64,000 nt of DNA from an uncultured Roseburia sp. (GCA_947644305.1 CANRYS010000004.1:62001-126000), one strand, 5' to 3'. Positions 8,038 to 17,935 are shown, counted from the stretch's first letter. The notes: generated from the letters alone by a model not told the origin. Program-made: numbers and translations.

Positions 8038-8901
8038 TCACTGGATAATTTTTACTTCCGGTTCCAGTTTTACACCGGAACTTTCCATTACTTTTTTCTG
8101 TACATCACAGATCACAGTAAGAACCTCTTTGGCTGTGGCATGTCCCCGGTTGATCACAAACCCACAGTGTTTCTCCGATACCTGGGCATCCCCGACGCGA
8201 TACCCTCTCAATCCGGCATCCTCGATCAATTTACCCGCGAAATACCCCTCCGGCCGCTTAAATGTACTCCCGGCGCTGGCAAACTCTAGAGGTTGTTTCT
8301 CCCTCCGTTTTGCGTTCAGTTCCTTCATTCTCTCTCGAATCTCTCCGGGATCCCCCGTCTCAAACTGAAACTCCGCCTCTAAGACCAGATCGCCCCGCTT
8401 CTGGATCACACTGGTGCGATAGCCCAGTTCTAGATGTTCCCGGTCCAGTATGGATTCATTTCCCGCGGAATCCATCACTCTGGCATTTACGATACAGTCC
8501 TTGATCTCTCCACCATATGCACCTGCATTCATCACCACAGCACCGCCCAAAGTGCCCGGAATTCCCCCGGCAAATTCAAACCCTGTCAGAGAGTGTCTCG
8601 CCGCCTCACTGGCGATGGCGCTTAATAAAGCCCCCGCCTGTGCGCGGATCTTCCCGGATTCCAAATATTCGATCTGATTCATGCCGCTGCCGATCTCGAT
8701 GACAACACCGTCATACCCTTCATCTGGAAATAACATATTACTTCCCCTGCCAATGGTAATAAAAGGAAGACCCCGCTCTTTGGCAAAACGGATTCCTTCC
8801 CTTATCTCCTCTGCATTTTCCGGAATCATATAATAGGAAGCTGACCCTCCGATCCGAAAGGTGGTGTGGGCACTCAGCGGTTCCTGTTCAAGTATACGCA
8901 T
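8038..8901 (-). CDS. murB: UDP-N-acetylmuramate dehydrogenase
   Basis: MurB reduces UDP-GlcNAc-enolpyruvate to UDP-MurNAc using NADPH and FAD, an early cytoplasmic step of peptidoglycan synthesis. The 287 residues show the FAD-binding segments TTFRIGG and GRGSNMLFPDEG, the GFEFAGGIPGTLGGAVVMNAG loop split across residues about 103-125, the catalytic serine region SAGSTFKRP (type II enzyme, as in Gram-positives) and the C-terminal glutamate in EPEVKII. A GGAAGG-rich Shine-Dalgarno precedes the ATG. It is 23 bases downstream of the ROK kinase gene and 18 bases before rapZ, so it is cotranscribed with the hprK cluster. Confidence 0.95.
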   Translation of the reverse strand: MRILEQEPLSAHTTFRIGGSASYYMIPENAEEIREGIRFAKERGLPFITIGRGSNMLFPDEGYDGVVIEIGSGMNQIEYLESGKIRAQAGALLSAIASEAARHSLTGFEFAGGIPGTLGGAVVMNAGAYGGEIKDCIVNARVMDSAGNESILDREHLELGYRTSVIQKRGDLVLEAEFQFETGDPGEIRERMKELNAKRREKQPLEFASAGSTFKRPEGYFAGKLIEDAGLRGYRVGDAQVSEKHCGFVINRGHATAKEVLTVICDVQKKVMESSGVKLEPEVKIIQ

Positions 8902-8924
8902 ACTGATCTTCCTTCCTGTCTCTA

Positions 8925-9845
8925 TTACAATACCATGCGCACTGCACCATAGATTCCTGCGTCATTTCCCAGCTCCGCAAGATGAAATTCCTTATCCCTC
9001 AACGCATAGAGCACATTATCATTATAATACTTTTCCACGTGATTTATGATAATATCTCCAGCCCTTGATACACCGCCGCCGATGACAAATGCCTCTGGGT
9101 CCACCACATGGGACACATTGGCCAGCGCGATTCCCAAATATTTCGCAAATTTATCTACGATATAAAGAGCATAGGAATCTCCCGCCTTTGCCTGGTCAAA
9201 GATATCCTTTGCCGTAACCTCCTCCATGGCTGCCAGCACCGAATCTTCTTTCATCTCTTTTTTTGCCATCCTTACAATTCCTGTAGCTGAGGAGTACTGC
9301 TCCAGGCAGCCTCTGCCGCCGCAGCCACACTGTTCCGTCTCATGTAGCTCTACCTTCATATGCCCAATCTCTCCGCTGGCTCCCCTGGCTCCAGTAAGAA
9401 TTCGTCCACCGAGGATCACACCGCCGCCCACTCCGGTTCCGAGAGTCACCATCACGATGCTGTCATAGCCTCTTCCACCACCTTTCCACATCTCTCCCAG
9501 GGCAGCCACATTGGCATCGTTTGCAACCCGTATATTTCCCACTCCAGTCAAATCAAACAACTTGTCTTTTACATTGAACACCGGCCAGGGAATATTGGGA
9601 CATTTCAGTACGGTGCCATCCTCTGACACCGGTCCGGGGATTCCCACACCGATCCCCATAATATTGCCGTCGTTCCACGCCCGCTTTTCCTCAATGCTGG
9701 CTGCCACATCCGGGAGAATGTTTTCCCCCTCATTTTCCACCCTGGTTTTGATCTCCCATTTTTCCAGCAACTCGCCGATATGAGAAAACATTCCGAATTT
9801 TACCGTTGTCCCACCAATATCCGCCCCGATATAAAATTTATTCAT
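8925..9845 (-). CDS. glk: ROK family glucokinase
   Basis: This is a ROK-family sugar kinase, most probably glucokinase (glucose to glucose 6-phosphate with ATP). The 306 residues start with MNKFYIGADIGGTTVKFG, containing the phosphate-1 loop. The ROK/zinc motif appears as CGCGGRGCLEQY near residue 185, and the catalytic Asp lies in RVANDANVAALGE. The start at 9845 is assigned from the family; its ribosome site is weak (CGGGA), with AAAGG 15 bases away. The upstream 45 in-frame bases are a duplicated piece of the hprK stop and leader. Neighbours hprK and murB are in the same operon. N-acetylmannosamine or another hexose as substrate cannot be excluded. Confidence 0.85.
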   Translation of the reverse strand: MNKFYIGADIGGTTVKFGMFSHIGELLEKWEIKTRVENEGENILPDVAASIEEKRAWNDGNIMGIGVGIPGPVSEDGTVLKCPNIPWPVFNVKDKLFDLTGVGNIRVANDANVAALGEMWKGGGRGYDSIVMVTLGTGVGGGVILGGRILTGARGASGEIGHMKVELHETEQCGCGGRGCLEQYSSATGIVRMAKKEMKEDSVLAAMEEVTAKDIFDQAKAGDSYALYIVDKFAKYLGIALANVSHVVDPEAFVIGGGVSRAGDIIINHVEKYYNDNVLYALRDKEFHLAELGNDAGIYGAVRMVL

Positions 9846-9855
9846 TGATCCCGCA

Positions 9856-9908
9856 CAACCTTTCTTAATTTTGTCCCAATATAAAATCAACCTTTCTTAA
9901 TTTTGTCC
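9856..9908. repeat. 21-bp direct repeat at the hprK stop/ROK leader
   Basis: An identical 21-nt word lies at 9856-9876 and 9888-9908. The right copy contains the last codons and stop of hprK plus the GAAAGG that follows. The left copy repeats this segment in the leader of the ROK kinase gene. It looks like a short duplication that gave the ROK gene a second copy of the stop/ribosome-site region. Confidence 0.85.
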
Positions 9909-10820
9909 AAGATTGCTGGTAACACGATTATACATTTCCATCGCCGCATTGTAGCCCATTTTTTTCTGACGGAAATTAACCGCAGCCGATTCACAGATGA
10001 TCGCCACATTTCGGCCCGGGCGAATAGGGATGGAATGGCACACCACCTTATTTCCCAGATATTCGATATATTTTTCTTCCAGTCCCATGCGGTCGTATTC
10101 CTGATTTTTATCCCATTCTTCCAATTTGATCACCAGATCAATGGACTGGGTATTCTTTACACTCTCCACACCAAACAATGCCTTGGCATCGATGATTCCG
10201 ATTCCCCGAAGTTCGATAAAATGCCTTGTGATATCTGGCGCAGTCCCGATCAGCGTCTCATCACTGACCTTCTTGATCTCCACCACGTCATCGGACACAA
10301 GACGATGTCCTCGATGGATCAGCTCCAGCGCCACCTCACTTTTTCCGATGCCGCTCTCACCGGTGATCAGCACACCCTCACCGTAAATATCTACCAACAC
10401 GCCGTGGATACTGATTCGGGGCGCCAGCTCTACTTTCAGCCAGCGGTTCAGTTCCGATGAAAAAGATGAGGTTGTCTTTTTTGTCCTAAGAATCGGTACG
10501 CCGTGCTCCTTCGCCAGCTCCAAAAATTCCTCTGGCACCTCCATGTTGCGGCAGAACACGATACACGGTACCTTGTAAGACATGATCCTTCCCATCATCT
10601 CTGTGCTATAATTCATGCCCTGGTTTTCCATATACGTGTTTTCCACATGCCCGATGATCTGAACCCGGTGATGATCAAAATAATCAAAAAAACCTGCCAA
10701 CTGCAGCGCCGGACGGTTGATATCCGACTGGGTAATCTTGATGTCCTCCAACTCCACCTCCGGCGTGAGGCATTCCAGATTCATCTTGTCAATACATTCC
10801 TGCAATGCTACGGTATACAT
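9897..10820 (-). CDS. hprK: HPr kinase/phosphorylase
   Basis: HprK phosphorylates and dephosphorylates the regulatory serine of HPr and Crh in response to glycolytic metabolites, controlling carbon catabolite repression in Firmicutes. The 307 residues carry an N-terminal DRTGG-like half (1-130) and a C-terminal kinase domain with the Walker A loop GESGIGKSE, followed by LIHRGHRLVSDDVVEI, and the family signature PIRPGRNVAIICESAAVNFR. The start has GAGG 8 bases upstream. It is the first gene after a strong promoter, and its partner crh lies in the same run of genes. Confidence 0.95.
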   Translation of the reverse strand: MYTVALQECIDKMNLECLTPEVELEDIKITQSDINRPALQLAGFFDYFDHHRVQIIGHVENTYMENQGMNYSTEMMGRIMSYKVPCIVFCRNMEVPEEFLELAKEHGVPILRTKKTTSSFSSELNRWLKVELAPRISIHGVLVDIYGEGVLITGESGIGKSEVALELIHRGHRLVSDDVVEIKKVSDETLIGTAPDITRHFIELRGIGIIDAKALFGVESVKNTQSIDLVIKLEEWDKNQEYDRMGLEEKYIEYLGNKVVCHSIPIRPGRNVAIICESAAVNFRQKKMGYNAAMEMYNRVTSNLGQN

Positions 10821-10851
10821 AATTTACACCTCTTTCCCCAATGATACTTTT

Positions 10852-10880
10852 ATTATACCTGCAATTGGCACCTGCGTCAA
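10852..10880 (-). promoter_or_regulatory. Promoter of the hprK-glk-murB-rapZ-whiA-crh run
   Basis: Read leftwards, TTGACG (10875-10880) and TATAAT (10852-10857) are separated by exactly 17 bases. Transcription would start about 25 bases before the hprK ATG. It is the only strong promoter seen before dnaE. Confidence 0.85.
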
Positions 10881-10933
10881 CGGAACAAGCAAATCCCAAT
10901 CTGTCTAAAAAGTTTTAATTCGCCTGGCGAACC

Positions 10934-12001
10934 CTAGTTCGCCATCACTTCCTTCCACTTCTGGTTGTATATATCGTCCACATCCGGGCCAAGGTAGCGA
11001 AGGGTTTCACAATTTGTGAGCGAGGAAAATTCTGGAAAAGCAATGGTACTGTTGCGGTATTCCTCTTCCTCGATCAGCTTCCGTCCCTCACTGTTGGGGA
11101 TGGAATAGGTAATATAATCAAAATTCTTTTTTGCGATCTCCGGTCGGCAGAGAAAATCTAAAAACTTCTCTGCGTTCTCTTTATTTTTTGCTCCTTTGGG
11201 AATCACCCAGGCATCGATCCAAAGATTGCTGCCTTCCTTGGGAATGACATACTCCAGATCTGGATTTTCCGACTGGCAGGTAAGCGCTTCCCCCGAATAG
11301 ATGACGCCGATGGCCGCCTCATTTCCAATCATTTTATCCCGCACTTCATCCACCACATAGGCTTGGACCACACCGGACTGTTTCTGCTGGATCAGCTTCT
11401 GCTTTGCCTCTTCCAGCTCCTTTTCATCGGTGCTGTTCAGGGAATATCCCAAGTATTTCAGCGTGATTCCGAAAGCATCCCTCACACTTTTTTGCATCAG
11501 GATATTATCTTTATATTTTGTATCCCACAAAATGCCCCAACTGTCCACTGGTTCTTTTACCATCGTTTTATTGTATAAGATCCCCACGGTTCCCCACAGA
11601 TAGGGAACACTGTACTCGTTGGTGCTGTCAAAGCCCTTTGCCGCTTCCCGGTATACCTGATCCACATATTTGATATTTGGAACATTGTCAAAGTTGATCT
11701 TCTCCAGCATTCCCTCCGAGATCATCCGCTGGACCATATAATCCGATGGGCAGACGAGATCATACTGCGCTGCCCCATTCGCAATGATCGGATACATCAC
11801 CTCATTGGTCTCATACTCATCGTAGGTCACTTTGATACCTGTCTCCTCTTCAAACTGAGCCAGGGCTTCTGGATCAAAATATTCTCCATAGTTATAGATA
11901 TAAAGCTCTCCGGCGGATGTTTCCCCTCCGCTTCCTCCGCAGGCAGTGAGGGTTCCAAGAACCAGTGTCATAATACAAAATAATGTTAAAATTCGTTTCA
12001 T
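10934..12001 (-). CDS. potD: Spermidine/putrescine-binding lipoprotein
   Basis: PotD is the extracytoplasmic substrate-binding lipoprotein of the polyamine ABC importer. The 355 residues begin with a lipoprotein signal peptide with lipobox LTAC (Cys21), then LYIYNYGEYFDPEALAQFE, typical of PotD/PotF proteins. Further family segments are DLVCPSDYMVQRM and WGTVGILYNK. The gene overlaps potC by four bases (ATGA) and has AGAGGA upstream. It is the last gene of potABCD and is followed by the hprK promoter region with no clear terminator. Confidence 0.93.
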   Translation of the reverse strand: MKRILTLFCIMTLVLGTLTACGGSGGETSAGELYIYNYGEYFDPEALAQFEEETGIKVTYDEYETNEVMYPIIANGAAQYDLVCPSDYMVQRMISEGMLEKINFDNVPNIKYVDQVYREAAKGFDSTNEYSVPYLWGTVGILYNKTMVKEPVDSWGILWDTKYKDNILMQKSVRDAFGITLKYLGYSLNSTDEKELEEAKQKLIQQKQSGVVQAYVVDEVRDKMIGNEAAIGVIYSGEALTCQSENPDLEYVIPKEGSNLWIDAWVIPKGAKNKENAEKFLDFLCRPEIAKKNFDYITYSIPNSEGRKLIEEEEYRNSTIAFPEFSSLTNCETLRYLGPDVDDIYNQKWKEVMAN

Positions 12002-12831
12002 ATGGATGTCCTCTCTTTATTCTCGTTTTTCCCGTTTTTTCGATTTATGATAACCAGCATGATAAATACAGCCACAAACATGATCGTTGAAAGCGCATAG
12101 ATCTCCGGCTTAATCCCTTTTCTGACCTCCGCGTAGATCTTTGTGGAGAGCGTGTCGACGCCCATGCCCTTGGTAAAATGGGTGATCACAAAATCATCCA
12201 GAGACATGGTAAAGGATAATAGAAAACCGGTCAGTATCCCCGGTAAAATATCTGGAAAGATCACCTTAATAAAGGCATATCCACGGGAAGCCCCCAGATC
12301 CAGCGCCGCCTCGTAAACACTTTTATTGATCTGCTTTAATTTGGGCAGCACGCTGAGCACCACATAGGGCAGATTAAATGTAATATGAGCAAGTAAAACA
12401 CTGCTAAATCCCATACGATACCGCAGTGCGATGAACAGAAGCATCAGAGATATTCCTGTCACGATATCCGCATTCAACATCGGGATATTGGTCACCGTCA
12501 TAAGGATCATCTTCGGGAGGCGTTTCATCCGGTTCATGGCAAAGGAGGCTGCCGTCCCAAGGATCGTCGCGATCAATGCCGATAAAAATGCTAAAAGCAG
12601 CGTAGTCCACAGAGCTTCCATGATCTCTCTGGAAGAAAAAAGACTCTCATACCACTTTAAACTAAAACCGCCCCATCTTCCCCTGAATTTTGATTCATTA
12701 AAGGATAACACGATTAATGTGGCTATCGGCCCATATAAAAATACAAAAATAAGAAATAAATAAATCTTGCCGCCAGCACCCACAAGTCTCTGCACCGGGC
12801 TCCGGTAAGTCTTTCTCTTTTTTTCTACCAT
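11998..12831 (-). CDS. potC: Spermidine/putrescine ABC transporter permease PotC
   Basis: PotC is one of two permease subunits of the polyamine importer, with about six membrane segments. The 277 residues include the EAA coupling loop (YEAALDLGASRGYAFIKVIFP, residues about 180-200; the consensus EAA---G is visible) and the conserved FTMSLDDFVITHF segment in the C-terminal part. The start has GAGGGGG 8 bases upstream and overlaps potB by 7 bases. Its partners are PotB in the membrane and PotA as ATPase. Confidence 0.93.
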   Translation of the reverse strand: MVEKKRKTYRSPVQRLVGAGGKIYLFLIFVFLYGPIATLIVLSFNESKFRGRWGGFSLKWYESLFSSREIMEALWTTLLLAFLSALIATILGTAASFAMNRMKRLPKMILMTVTNIPMLNADIVTGISLMLLFIALRYRMGFSSVLLAHITFNLPYVVLSVLPKLKQINKSVYEAALDLGASRGYAFIKVIFPDILPGILTGFLLSFTMSLDDFVITHFTKGMGVDTLSTKIYAEVRKGIKPEIYALSTIMFVAVFIMLVIINRKNGKNENKERTSI

Positions 12832-13652
12832 ATCGCAGCCCCCTCTCCGTCTTTATCATACCGAGACATGACTGCCATACTGCCCAGCACAAGGACCATC
12901 AGTACGATGGAGAGACCCGCGCCCTGATACCAGTTATTTGCTGTCGTAAACTCCTGTTCGATGATGTTTCCGATCAGATTGATCTTGGCGCCGCCGAGAA
13001 GATTGGAAATGACAAAGGTGGTCATGGCCGGCACAAATACCATCGTGATACCGCTCACGATACCCGGAAATATCTGGGGTAATGTGATATGCCACAAAAT
13101 CTGAAACCAGTTTGCTCCCAGATCCTTCGCCGCATCAAAGGTGTCCTGACTAACTTTTATCAGGGAATTATAAATCGGCAGTACCATAAAGGGCAAGTAA
13201 TTGTATACCATGCCCAAAATGATAGCGCCCTCTGTATTGATCAAACTCTGCCCCGGAAGCCCCACAGCATGTAAAATCGTATTGAGTATTCCAGTCTTTT
13301 CCAGAAGAGACTGCCAGGCAATGGTACGAAGCAGAAAATTCATCCACATCGGGAGAATAAAGATAAAAATAATAAATCCACTGCTGTTGAGCCGCAGGCT
13401 GCGAATCACCATAGCCAATGGCAACGACAGCAAAAAACAAATCAATGTACTGATCAAAGACAACTTCACCGAAAGCAAAAGCGCCTTCCAATGCACTGGG
13501 GAAGCGATGCTTTTTACATACTCTAGCGTAAAGTTTCCTTCTCTGTCAGAAAAACCATAGTAGCACACGATCAAAAGTGGTACGATTACAAATATCGCCA
13601 TCCATACAATATAGGGATAGGACAGGCGCTTAACTCCTCTCGATTCTGTCAC
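12825..13652 (-). CDS. potB: Spermidine/putrescine ABC transporter permease PotB
   Basis: PotB is the second permease subunit of the polyamine importer. The coding region gives 275 residues from a GTG at 13652, chosen because GGAGG lies 9 bases upstream. An ATG at 13676 would add eight basic residues (MRQRRRLL) but has a poor ribosome site. About six membrane segments are visible. The EAA loop reads [20 protein letters not shown], and [16 protein letters not shown] matches the family. Either start overlaps the end of potA, indicating coupled translation. Confidence 0.9.
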   Translation of the reverse strand: MTESRGVKRLSYPYIVWMAIFVIVPLLIVCYYGFSDREGNFTLEYVKSIASPVHWKALLLSVKLSLISTLICFLLSLPLAMVIRSLRLNSSGFIIFIFILPMWMNFLLRTIAWQSLLEKTGILNTILHAVGLPGQSLINTEGAIILGMVYNYLPFMVLPIYNSLIKVSQDTFDAAKDLGANWFQILWHITLPQIFPGIVSGITMVFVPAMTTFVISNLLGGAKINLIGNIIEQEFTTANNWYQGAGLSIVLMVLVLGSMAVMSRYDKDGEGAAIW

Positions 13653-14715
13653 CAGCAAACGCCTCCTCTGTCTCATTTTCCGGCTTTTTCATGATCTGGA
13701 TATTGAAAGGATCCACCCACAGACCAGCCTCTTTTCCCACCTCAGCCAGACGGGTACTCTGCACCAGCCAGGTATATCCCATGGATTCGATCTCCATCTC
13801 ATAATGCACTCCCTTAAAAACTAACGAGGTAACGATTCCCCGTATCATTGCCTTTTCTGGTGGCACTAAAATAAGATCCTCTGGACGTATTACCACATCC
13901 ACAGGCTTATTCTCTCCAAACCCCACATCGACGCACTCAAACTCCTTACCCAGTATATTTACCCGTTTATCTCTTACCATAGTCGCCGGAATAATGTTGC
14001 TCTCTCCGATAAAATCTGCCACGAAGGCATTCTGTGGCTCATTGTAAATATCCTCTGGAGAACCGATCTGCTGGATATATCCCTGGTTCATAACCACAAT
14101 GGTATCTGACATCGTCAAGGCCTCTTCCTGATCATGGGTCACGTATACAAAAGTGATGCCCAGCTCCTCTTTCAGCCGGATCAATTCATACTGCATATCC
14201 TGGCGCAGTTTTAGATCCAGCGCCCCCAGCGGCTCGTCCAATAATAGTATCTTCGGTTCATTCACGATCGCCCGGGCAATGGCGATTCGCTGCTGCTGTC
14301 CACCGCTCAGAGAGTCTGGCATTCGCTTCTCATAGCCCTCTAGATTTACCAGACGCAGAGCATACTTTATCTTATCTTTGATATAGTCCTTAGACTTCTT
14401 TTTTATTTTCAAACCAAATGCGATATTTTCCTCGATATTCATATGAGAAAATAAAGCGTATTTTTGAAATACGGTATTGATAGGACGCTTATTGGCAGGC
14501 ACCCCTGCGATATCATCACCGTAGAGCAATACCTCTCCCGCATCCGCATTTTCAAAACCTCCCATGATCCGCAGCGTCGTTGTCTTGCCGCAGCCACTGG
14601 GGCCAAGCAGAGTAACAAATTCATTCTCATGAATATCAAGATTCATATTATCTAGAACGATTTGTCCGTCAAATGCTTTGGTGATGCCTTTTAGCTCAAT
14701 ACATTTTTCAGCCAT
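13630..14715 (-). CDS. potA: Spermidine/putrescine ABC transporter ATPase
   Basis: PotA is the ATP-hydrolysing subunit that powers the polyamine importer. The 361 residues include Walker [10 protein letters not shown] (about 37-45), the Q-loop in VFQKYALF, signature LSGGQQQR, Walker [13 protein letters not shown] and the switch histidine in THDQEE. A C-terminal TOBE-type regulatory domain runs from about residue 270. The ATG at 14715 has GGGAGG 7 bases upstream; the longer in-frame version starting at 14772 is unlikely. It is the first gene of the operon. Only a weak promoter candidate was seen in 14716-14849. Confidence 0.94.
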   Translation of the reverse strand: MAEKCIELKGITKAFDGQIVLDNMNLDIHENEFVTLLGPSGCGKTTTLRIMGGFENADAGEVLLYGDDIAGVPANKRPINTVFQKYALFSHMNIEENIAFGLKIKKKSKDYIKDKIKYALRLVNLEGYEKRMPDSLSGGQQQRIAIARAIVNEPKILLLDEPLGALDLKLRQDMQYELIRLKEELGITFVYVTHDQEEALTMSDTIVVMNQGYIQQIGSPEDIYNEPQNAFVADFIGESNIIPATMVRDKRVNILGKEFECVDVGFGENKPVDVVIRPEDLILVPPEKAMIRGIVTSLVFKGVHYEMEIESMGYTWLVQSTRLAEVGKEAGLWVDPFNIQIMKKPENETEEAFAGDRIERS

Positions 14716-14849
14716 AACAAATCCTCCCGGTATTTTTTTGCAAACACTCGTGAATATCTTAACATAAAGCAAAGGAATATGCTACTTTTTTTTTCGCTTT
14801 TAACAGCCAAATCCACCGCACTAAGCCACTGGCAGCAGATCCATAAGAA

Positions 14850-14884
14850 ATAGACCGGTCAGAATATCCTTCTCACCGGTCTAT
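14850..14884 (-). terminator. Terminator of the GH10 xylanase gene
   Basis: ATAGACCGGT and ACCGGTCTAT form a perfect 10-bp stem with a 15-nt loop, 25 bases after the xylanase stop. In the rightward direction it is followed by a run of six T (CGTTTTTT). Leftwards the tract is weaker (TTCTTA). Confidence 0.65.
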
Positions 14885-14909
14885 CGTTTTTTATTTTATC
14901 TTATGATTC

Positions 14910-17834
14910 CTATACCTCACGAACGTAAATGCCATAAATGGTGACTTCCAGCATATTGACATTGTAGGAAGGCCCCTTTAAGAGCAGATTATTCGCAGTT
15001 GTCACTCTTGCTTCTCCTTCGGTGTGTCCAAGGGTCAAAACCTTCTGGAGCTCAAAGGCCCCTGTCTTAAAGAACACATCAGGATCACCGGCACCGCCAA
15101 ATCCAACACTGGTTTTCGTATAATAATACTGGTCAGATGCCGTCCCTGTACCATTTGCCAGCCACATACGCATTCCCTGGGAGCCGGTACCAAGAGTACC
15201 TTTTACCACTACCTCCAGTTTCTTTCCGTCACCTTCGATGGTCTTTGGCAATGGTATCGTCACCTGCCCTATATTATTCAGCACTACCCTGCCGTCTTCT
15301 TTGACGCCATCTGACATCTGATCCAGAGGAAGAGACTGCCATCCTTCCCCCTCCGGTGGGGCATCCAGATCCGGCTCTGGCTCCGGTGCCGGGGTTTGAA
15401 CCTCATCCGGGTTCAACTCCCATGGATAATATGCTGTCTTCTCATAAAAAATCAGAGATTTTATCGTAATCGTGATCGGCTTTTCTACAGAGGCTTCACC
15501 GCCATTAAATATCTGGAATCCCTGAAGGACATCATCCACAGTATACTCATTTGCTGTATTCAATCCACATGTTTTCACATCCGCCGATGCTTTGATCTCA
15601 CTGCCCCAGTTGGTTTTCTTACCTGCCTCAGTATAGAAGGAATGACCAAGATTTCCACCTGAACTCGTATAAGTGAGCACCACAGATTTGTATGGACTAT
15701 CCTTTTTCAAGGACGCCGGCAGATCAAATCGAACTGCTGCGTACTGGGCTGTAAATGTAATAGTCAGCGAACCATCCTCATTAAGCTGGCATTTCGCAGC
15801 AGCTGATTCACTTTCATAGGAGCCCTGGGTCTTAAAGTCAAGTTTTACTGCCGAGGATACCGACGGCTTCTCCGGCTCTTCTGGAACTTCTTTCGCCGCC
15901 TGCATAAAGGCGTAATATGACGGTTTCGCATCATACATATCCTTATCAAACATCAGCACGTGTTCATATTTCCGCCAGGAGATAGCATCATACAATCCCC
16001 ACCAGGTCAGACCTGTGATCTTATTGCCAGACCATTTCTGCAGCGTGATCAACTGTTTGGTCAGCTCTTTGACATATTCTGCCTGCTTCTGATAAGCTGC
16101 TGCCAGCTCTTCTTCCGTAGGATCTGGATCATCTTTATCTTTATTTGGAGTACATCCTACATCCAGCTCCGTGATCTGCACCTGGAATCCCGCCTGAACA
16201 AATGCCGCTACTGTGTTGATATAGGTATCCACAGTAGGATTCGCCAACGCCAGGTGGCTCTGCATGCCGACTCCGCTACAAACCTTCCGGTCCTCGTTGA
16301 TAAAGTTTATCATCTCAATGATTTTTTCCTTCGTAAAGTAGGTGTTGAAATCATTGTAAAACAGTGGCACCTTATCCTGAAGTCCAAATTCTGCCAGGGC
16401 ATCGTATGCCATCTCAAATGCTCTCTTTATATAAGTAGGTTTGGTTCCCAGTGCCGGTCTGTCGGTACTGGTGGTGCCTTCAATATTCTCTCTGTTTCCG
16501 AATACTGCCGCCCAGTTCTTATCCGGTGTATTACTGAAATATTCATTTGCCACATCCCATGTATAGACAACGTCTTTATATGCCCCATTATCCAGTGTAT
16601 ACACGTGATGAATCATACTGCTGATGTACATCCGCATACGCTCATACATCACTTCTTCTGAGACGTATTCGGCAGCTTCATCCTGGCTGTAGTTCACCTT
16701 AAAGAACCATTCTGGTGACTGGGAATGCCAAACAAGTACATGATAACGTATTTTTAAACCATTTTCCTTTGCAATCTTAAGCACCTTGTCTACGGTATCG
16801 TAATTGAACTGGGGAACCGTGGTCTCCTTATAACTTTCCGGAATCACATAGTCACCCGTCTTTTTCTTAGCCTCTTCTGTGCTGATCGGTTTCAGCCAGC
16901 CAGGCATAAGATAATCCGGTTTCATCTCGTTCTCCAGAGTAAAACTCGAAAAATGTTTTTTCACGTATTCCAAAGTCTCGGGATCCTGTAACTGCACCAG
17001 ATTGATGCATGTACCTGTTTTTCCAAAGATATCATCATAGGTATCCTTCATGCTGACAATCTCGGTTGGATACTCGCCCGGATCAGAAGTTGCCGACGCA
17101 CTCGGCGACGGTTTTACTCCCGGTGAAGTAGCTGGGCTCGTTGAAGGTTTTGCTCCTGGATCCGCCGTCGCTGCTGCACTTGGCGACGGCTTTGTTCCCG
17201 GATCTGGTGTCGCTGCCGCACTTGGGGATGGTTTTGTCCCCGGGTCCTCCGTTTTCCCCGGGCTTGGAGACGGCTCCGTTCCTGGATCTGCCGTTTTCCC
17301 AGGGCTTTGGGACGGCTCCACACCCGGATCAGCCGTTGCCGTTGCACTCGGAGATGGTTTCTCTCCTGGATCGGAGGTTGGCTTCGCACTTGGGGATGGC
17401 TTCGCTCCAGAATCCGAAGAGGCCGGCGGCTGCGCAGATGGCACTGCTCCCGGCGTTTCCGATCGCTGCGGCTGTGCTGGGGTTGTATTCACAGAACCCG
17501 TACGTGTAGGCGCGGGTTTTTTCTTATTCTTAACAGTCACGCGGCAAACCAGTTTCTTCTTGCCGACTTTTGCTGTGATGCGGGCAGTTCCCTTTTTCTT
17601 TGCTGAAACTTTCCCCTTAGAAGAAACAACTGCTACTTTCTTGTTGCTGCTCTTCCACTTCGCCTTTTTCTTTGTTCCCTTAACCTTGAGACGGACACTC
17701 TTTCCAACATACAAGGTCACTTTCTTTTTGTTGAGTCTAGGCTTACTCGTTTTTGCTTCTGACAGCTCTGGCTTAATCAACATAGAAAGCGTCAATGCAA
17801 AACAAAGGATCAGCGCTATACTTCTCTTGTTCAT
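14910..17834 (-). CDS. Secreted multi-domain GH10 endo-1,4-beta-xylanase
   Basis: This 974-residue secreted enzyme should cleave internal beta-1,4 bonds of xylan. Residues 1-27 are a signal peptide. Residues about 30-102 are a bacterial Ig-like (BIG2) domain rich in Lys. Residues 142-256 are a Pro/Ser/Thr linker of about eight 14-residue repeats. The GH10 domain spans about 258-650, with the acid/base Glu431 in WDVANEY and the nucleophile Glu556 in ITELDV. Two further beta-sandwich modules, probably carbohydrate-binding, occupy about 655-805 and 825-974. The ATG at 17834 has AAAGGA 9 bases upstream; earlier in-frame ATGs would bury the signal peptide. There is no LPXTG. It is the last gene of the glucuronoxylan locus. 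Confidence 0.93.
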   Translation of the reverse strand: MNKRSIALILCFALTLSMLIKPELSEAKTSKPRLNKKKVTLYVGKSVRLKVKGTKKKAKWKSSNKKVAVVSSKGKVSAKKKGTARITAKVGKKKLVCRVTVKNKKKPAPTRTGSVNTTPAQPQRSETPGAVPSAQPPASSDSGAKPSPSAKPTSDPGEKPSPSATATADPGVEPSQSPGKTADPGTEPSPSPGKTEDPGTKPSPSAAATPDPGTKPSPSAAATADPGAKPSTSPATSPGVKPSPSASATSDPGEYPTEIVSMKDTYDDIFGKTGTCINLVQLQDPETLEYVKKHFSSFTLENEMKPDYLMPGWLKPISTEEAKKKTGDYVIPESYKETTVPQFNYDTVDKVLKIAKENGLKIRYHVLVWHSQSPEWFFKVNYSQDEAAEYVSEEVMYERMRMYISSMIHHVYTLDNGAYKDVVYTWDVANEYFSNTPDKNWAAVFGNRENIEGTTSTDRPALGTKPTYIKRAFEMAYDALAEFGLQDKVPLFYNDFNTYFTKEKIIEMINFINEDRKVCSGVGMQSHLALANPTVDTYINTVAAFVQAGFQVQITELDVGCTPNKDKDDPDPTEEELAAAYQKQAEYVKELTKQLITLQKWSGNKITGLTWWGLYDAISWRKYEHVLMFDKDMYDAKPSYYAFMQAAKEVPEEPEKPSVSSAVKLDFKTQGSYESESAAAKCQLNEDGSLTITFTAQYAAVRFDLPASLKKDSPYKSVVLTYTSSGGNLGHSFYTEAGKKTNWGSEIKASADVKTCGLNTANEYTVDDVLQGFQIFNGGEASVEKPITITIKSLIFYEKTAYYPWELNPDEVQTPAPEPEPDLDAPPEGEGWQSLPLDQMSDGVKEDGRVVLNNIGQVTIPLPKTIEGDGKKLEVVVKGTLGTGSQGMRMWLANGTGTASDQYYYTKTSVGFGGAGDPDVFFKTGAFELQKVLTLGHTEGEARVTTANNLLLKGPSYNVNMLEVTIYGIYVREV
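17067..17411 (-). repeat. 42-bp coding tandem repeat in the xylanase linker
   Basis: About eight degenerate 42-bp units encode a 14-residue repeat of the form DPGxKPSPSxxxTx. The units vary in codons and in a few residues (for example PSQSPGKTA, PSPSAAATP), and one unit is a residue or two shorter. Such linkers separate modules of extracellular enzymes and expand or contract by slippage. Confidence 0.85.
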
Positions 17835-17935
17835 TAGATCAAATCCTTTCTGATACATTATTTTATCTTTCATAATGTTATCGGAGCGATCTTCTGAATA
17901 CAAGATATATTTCATCAATTTTTTATAAATTCTTG

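Noticed and set aside
17050-17853. 267-codon open frame on the + strand, rich in Gly/Ala/Asp/Phe
   Set aside because: It is the mirror of the repeated Pro/Ser/Thr linker and Lys-rich domain of the xylanase gene; no ribosome site and low complexity.
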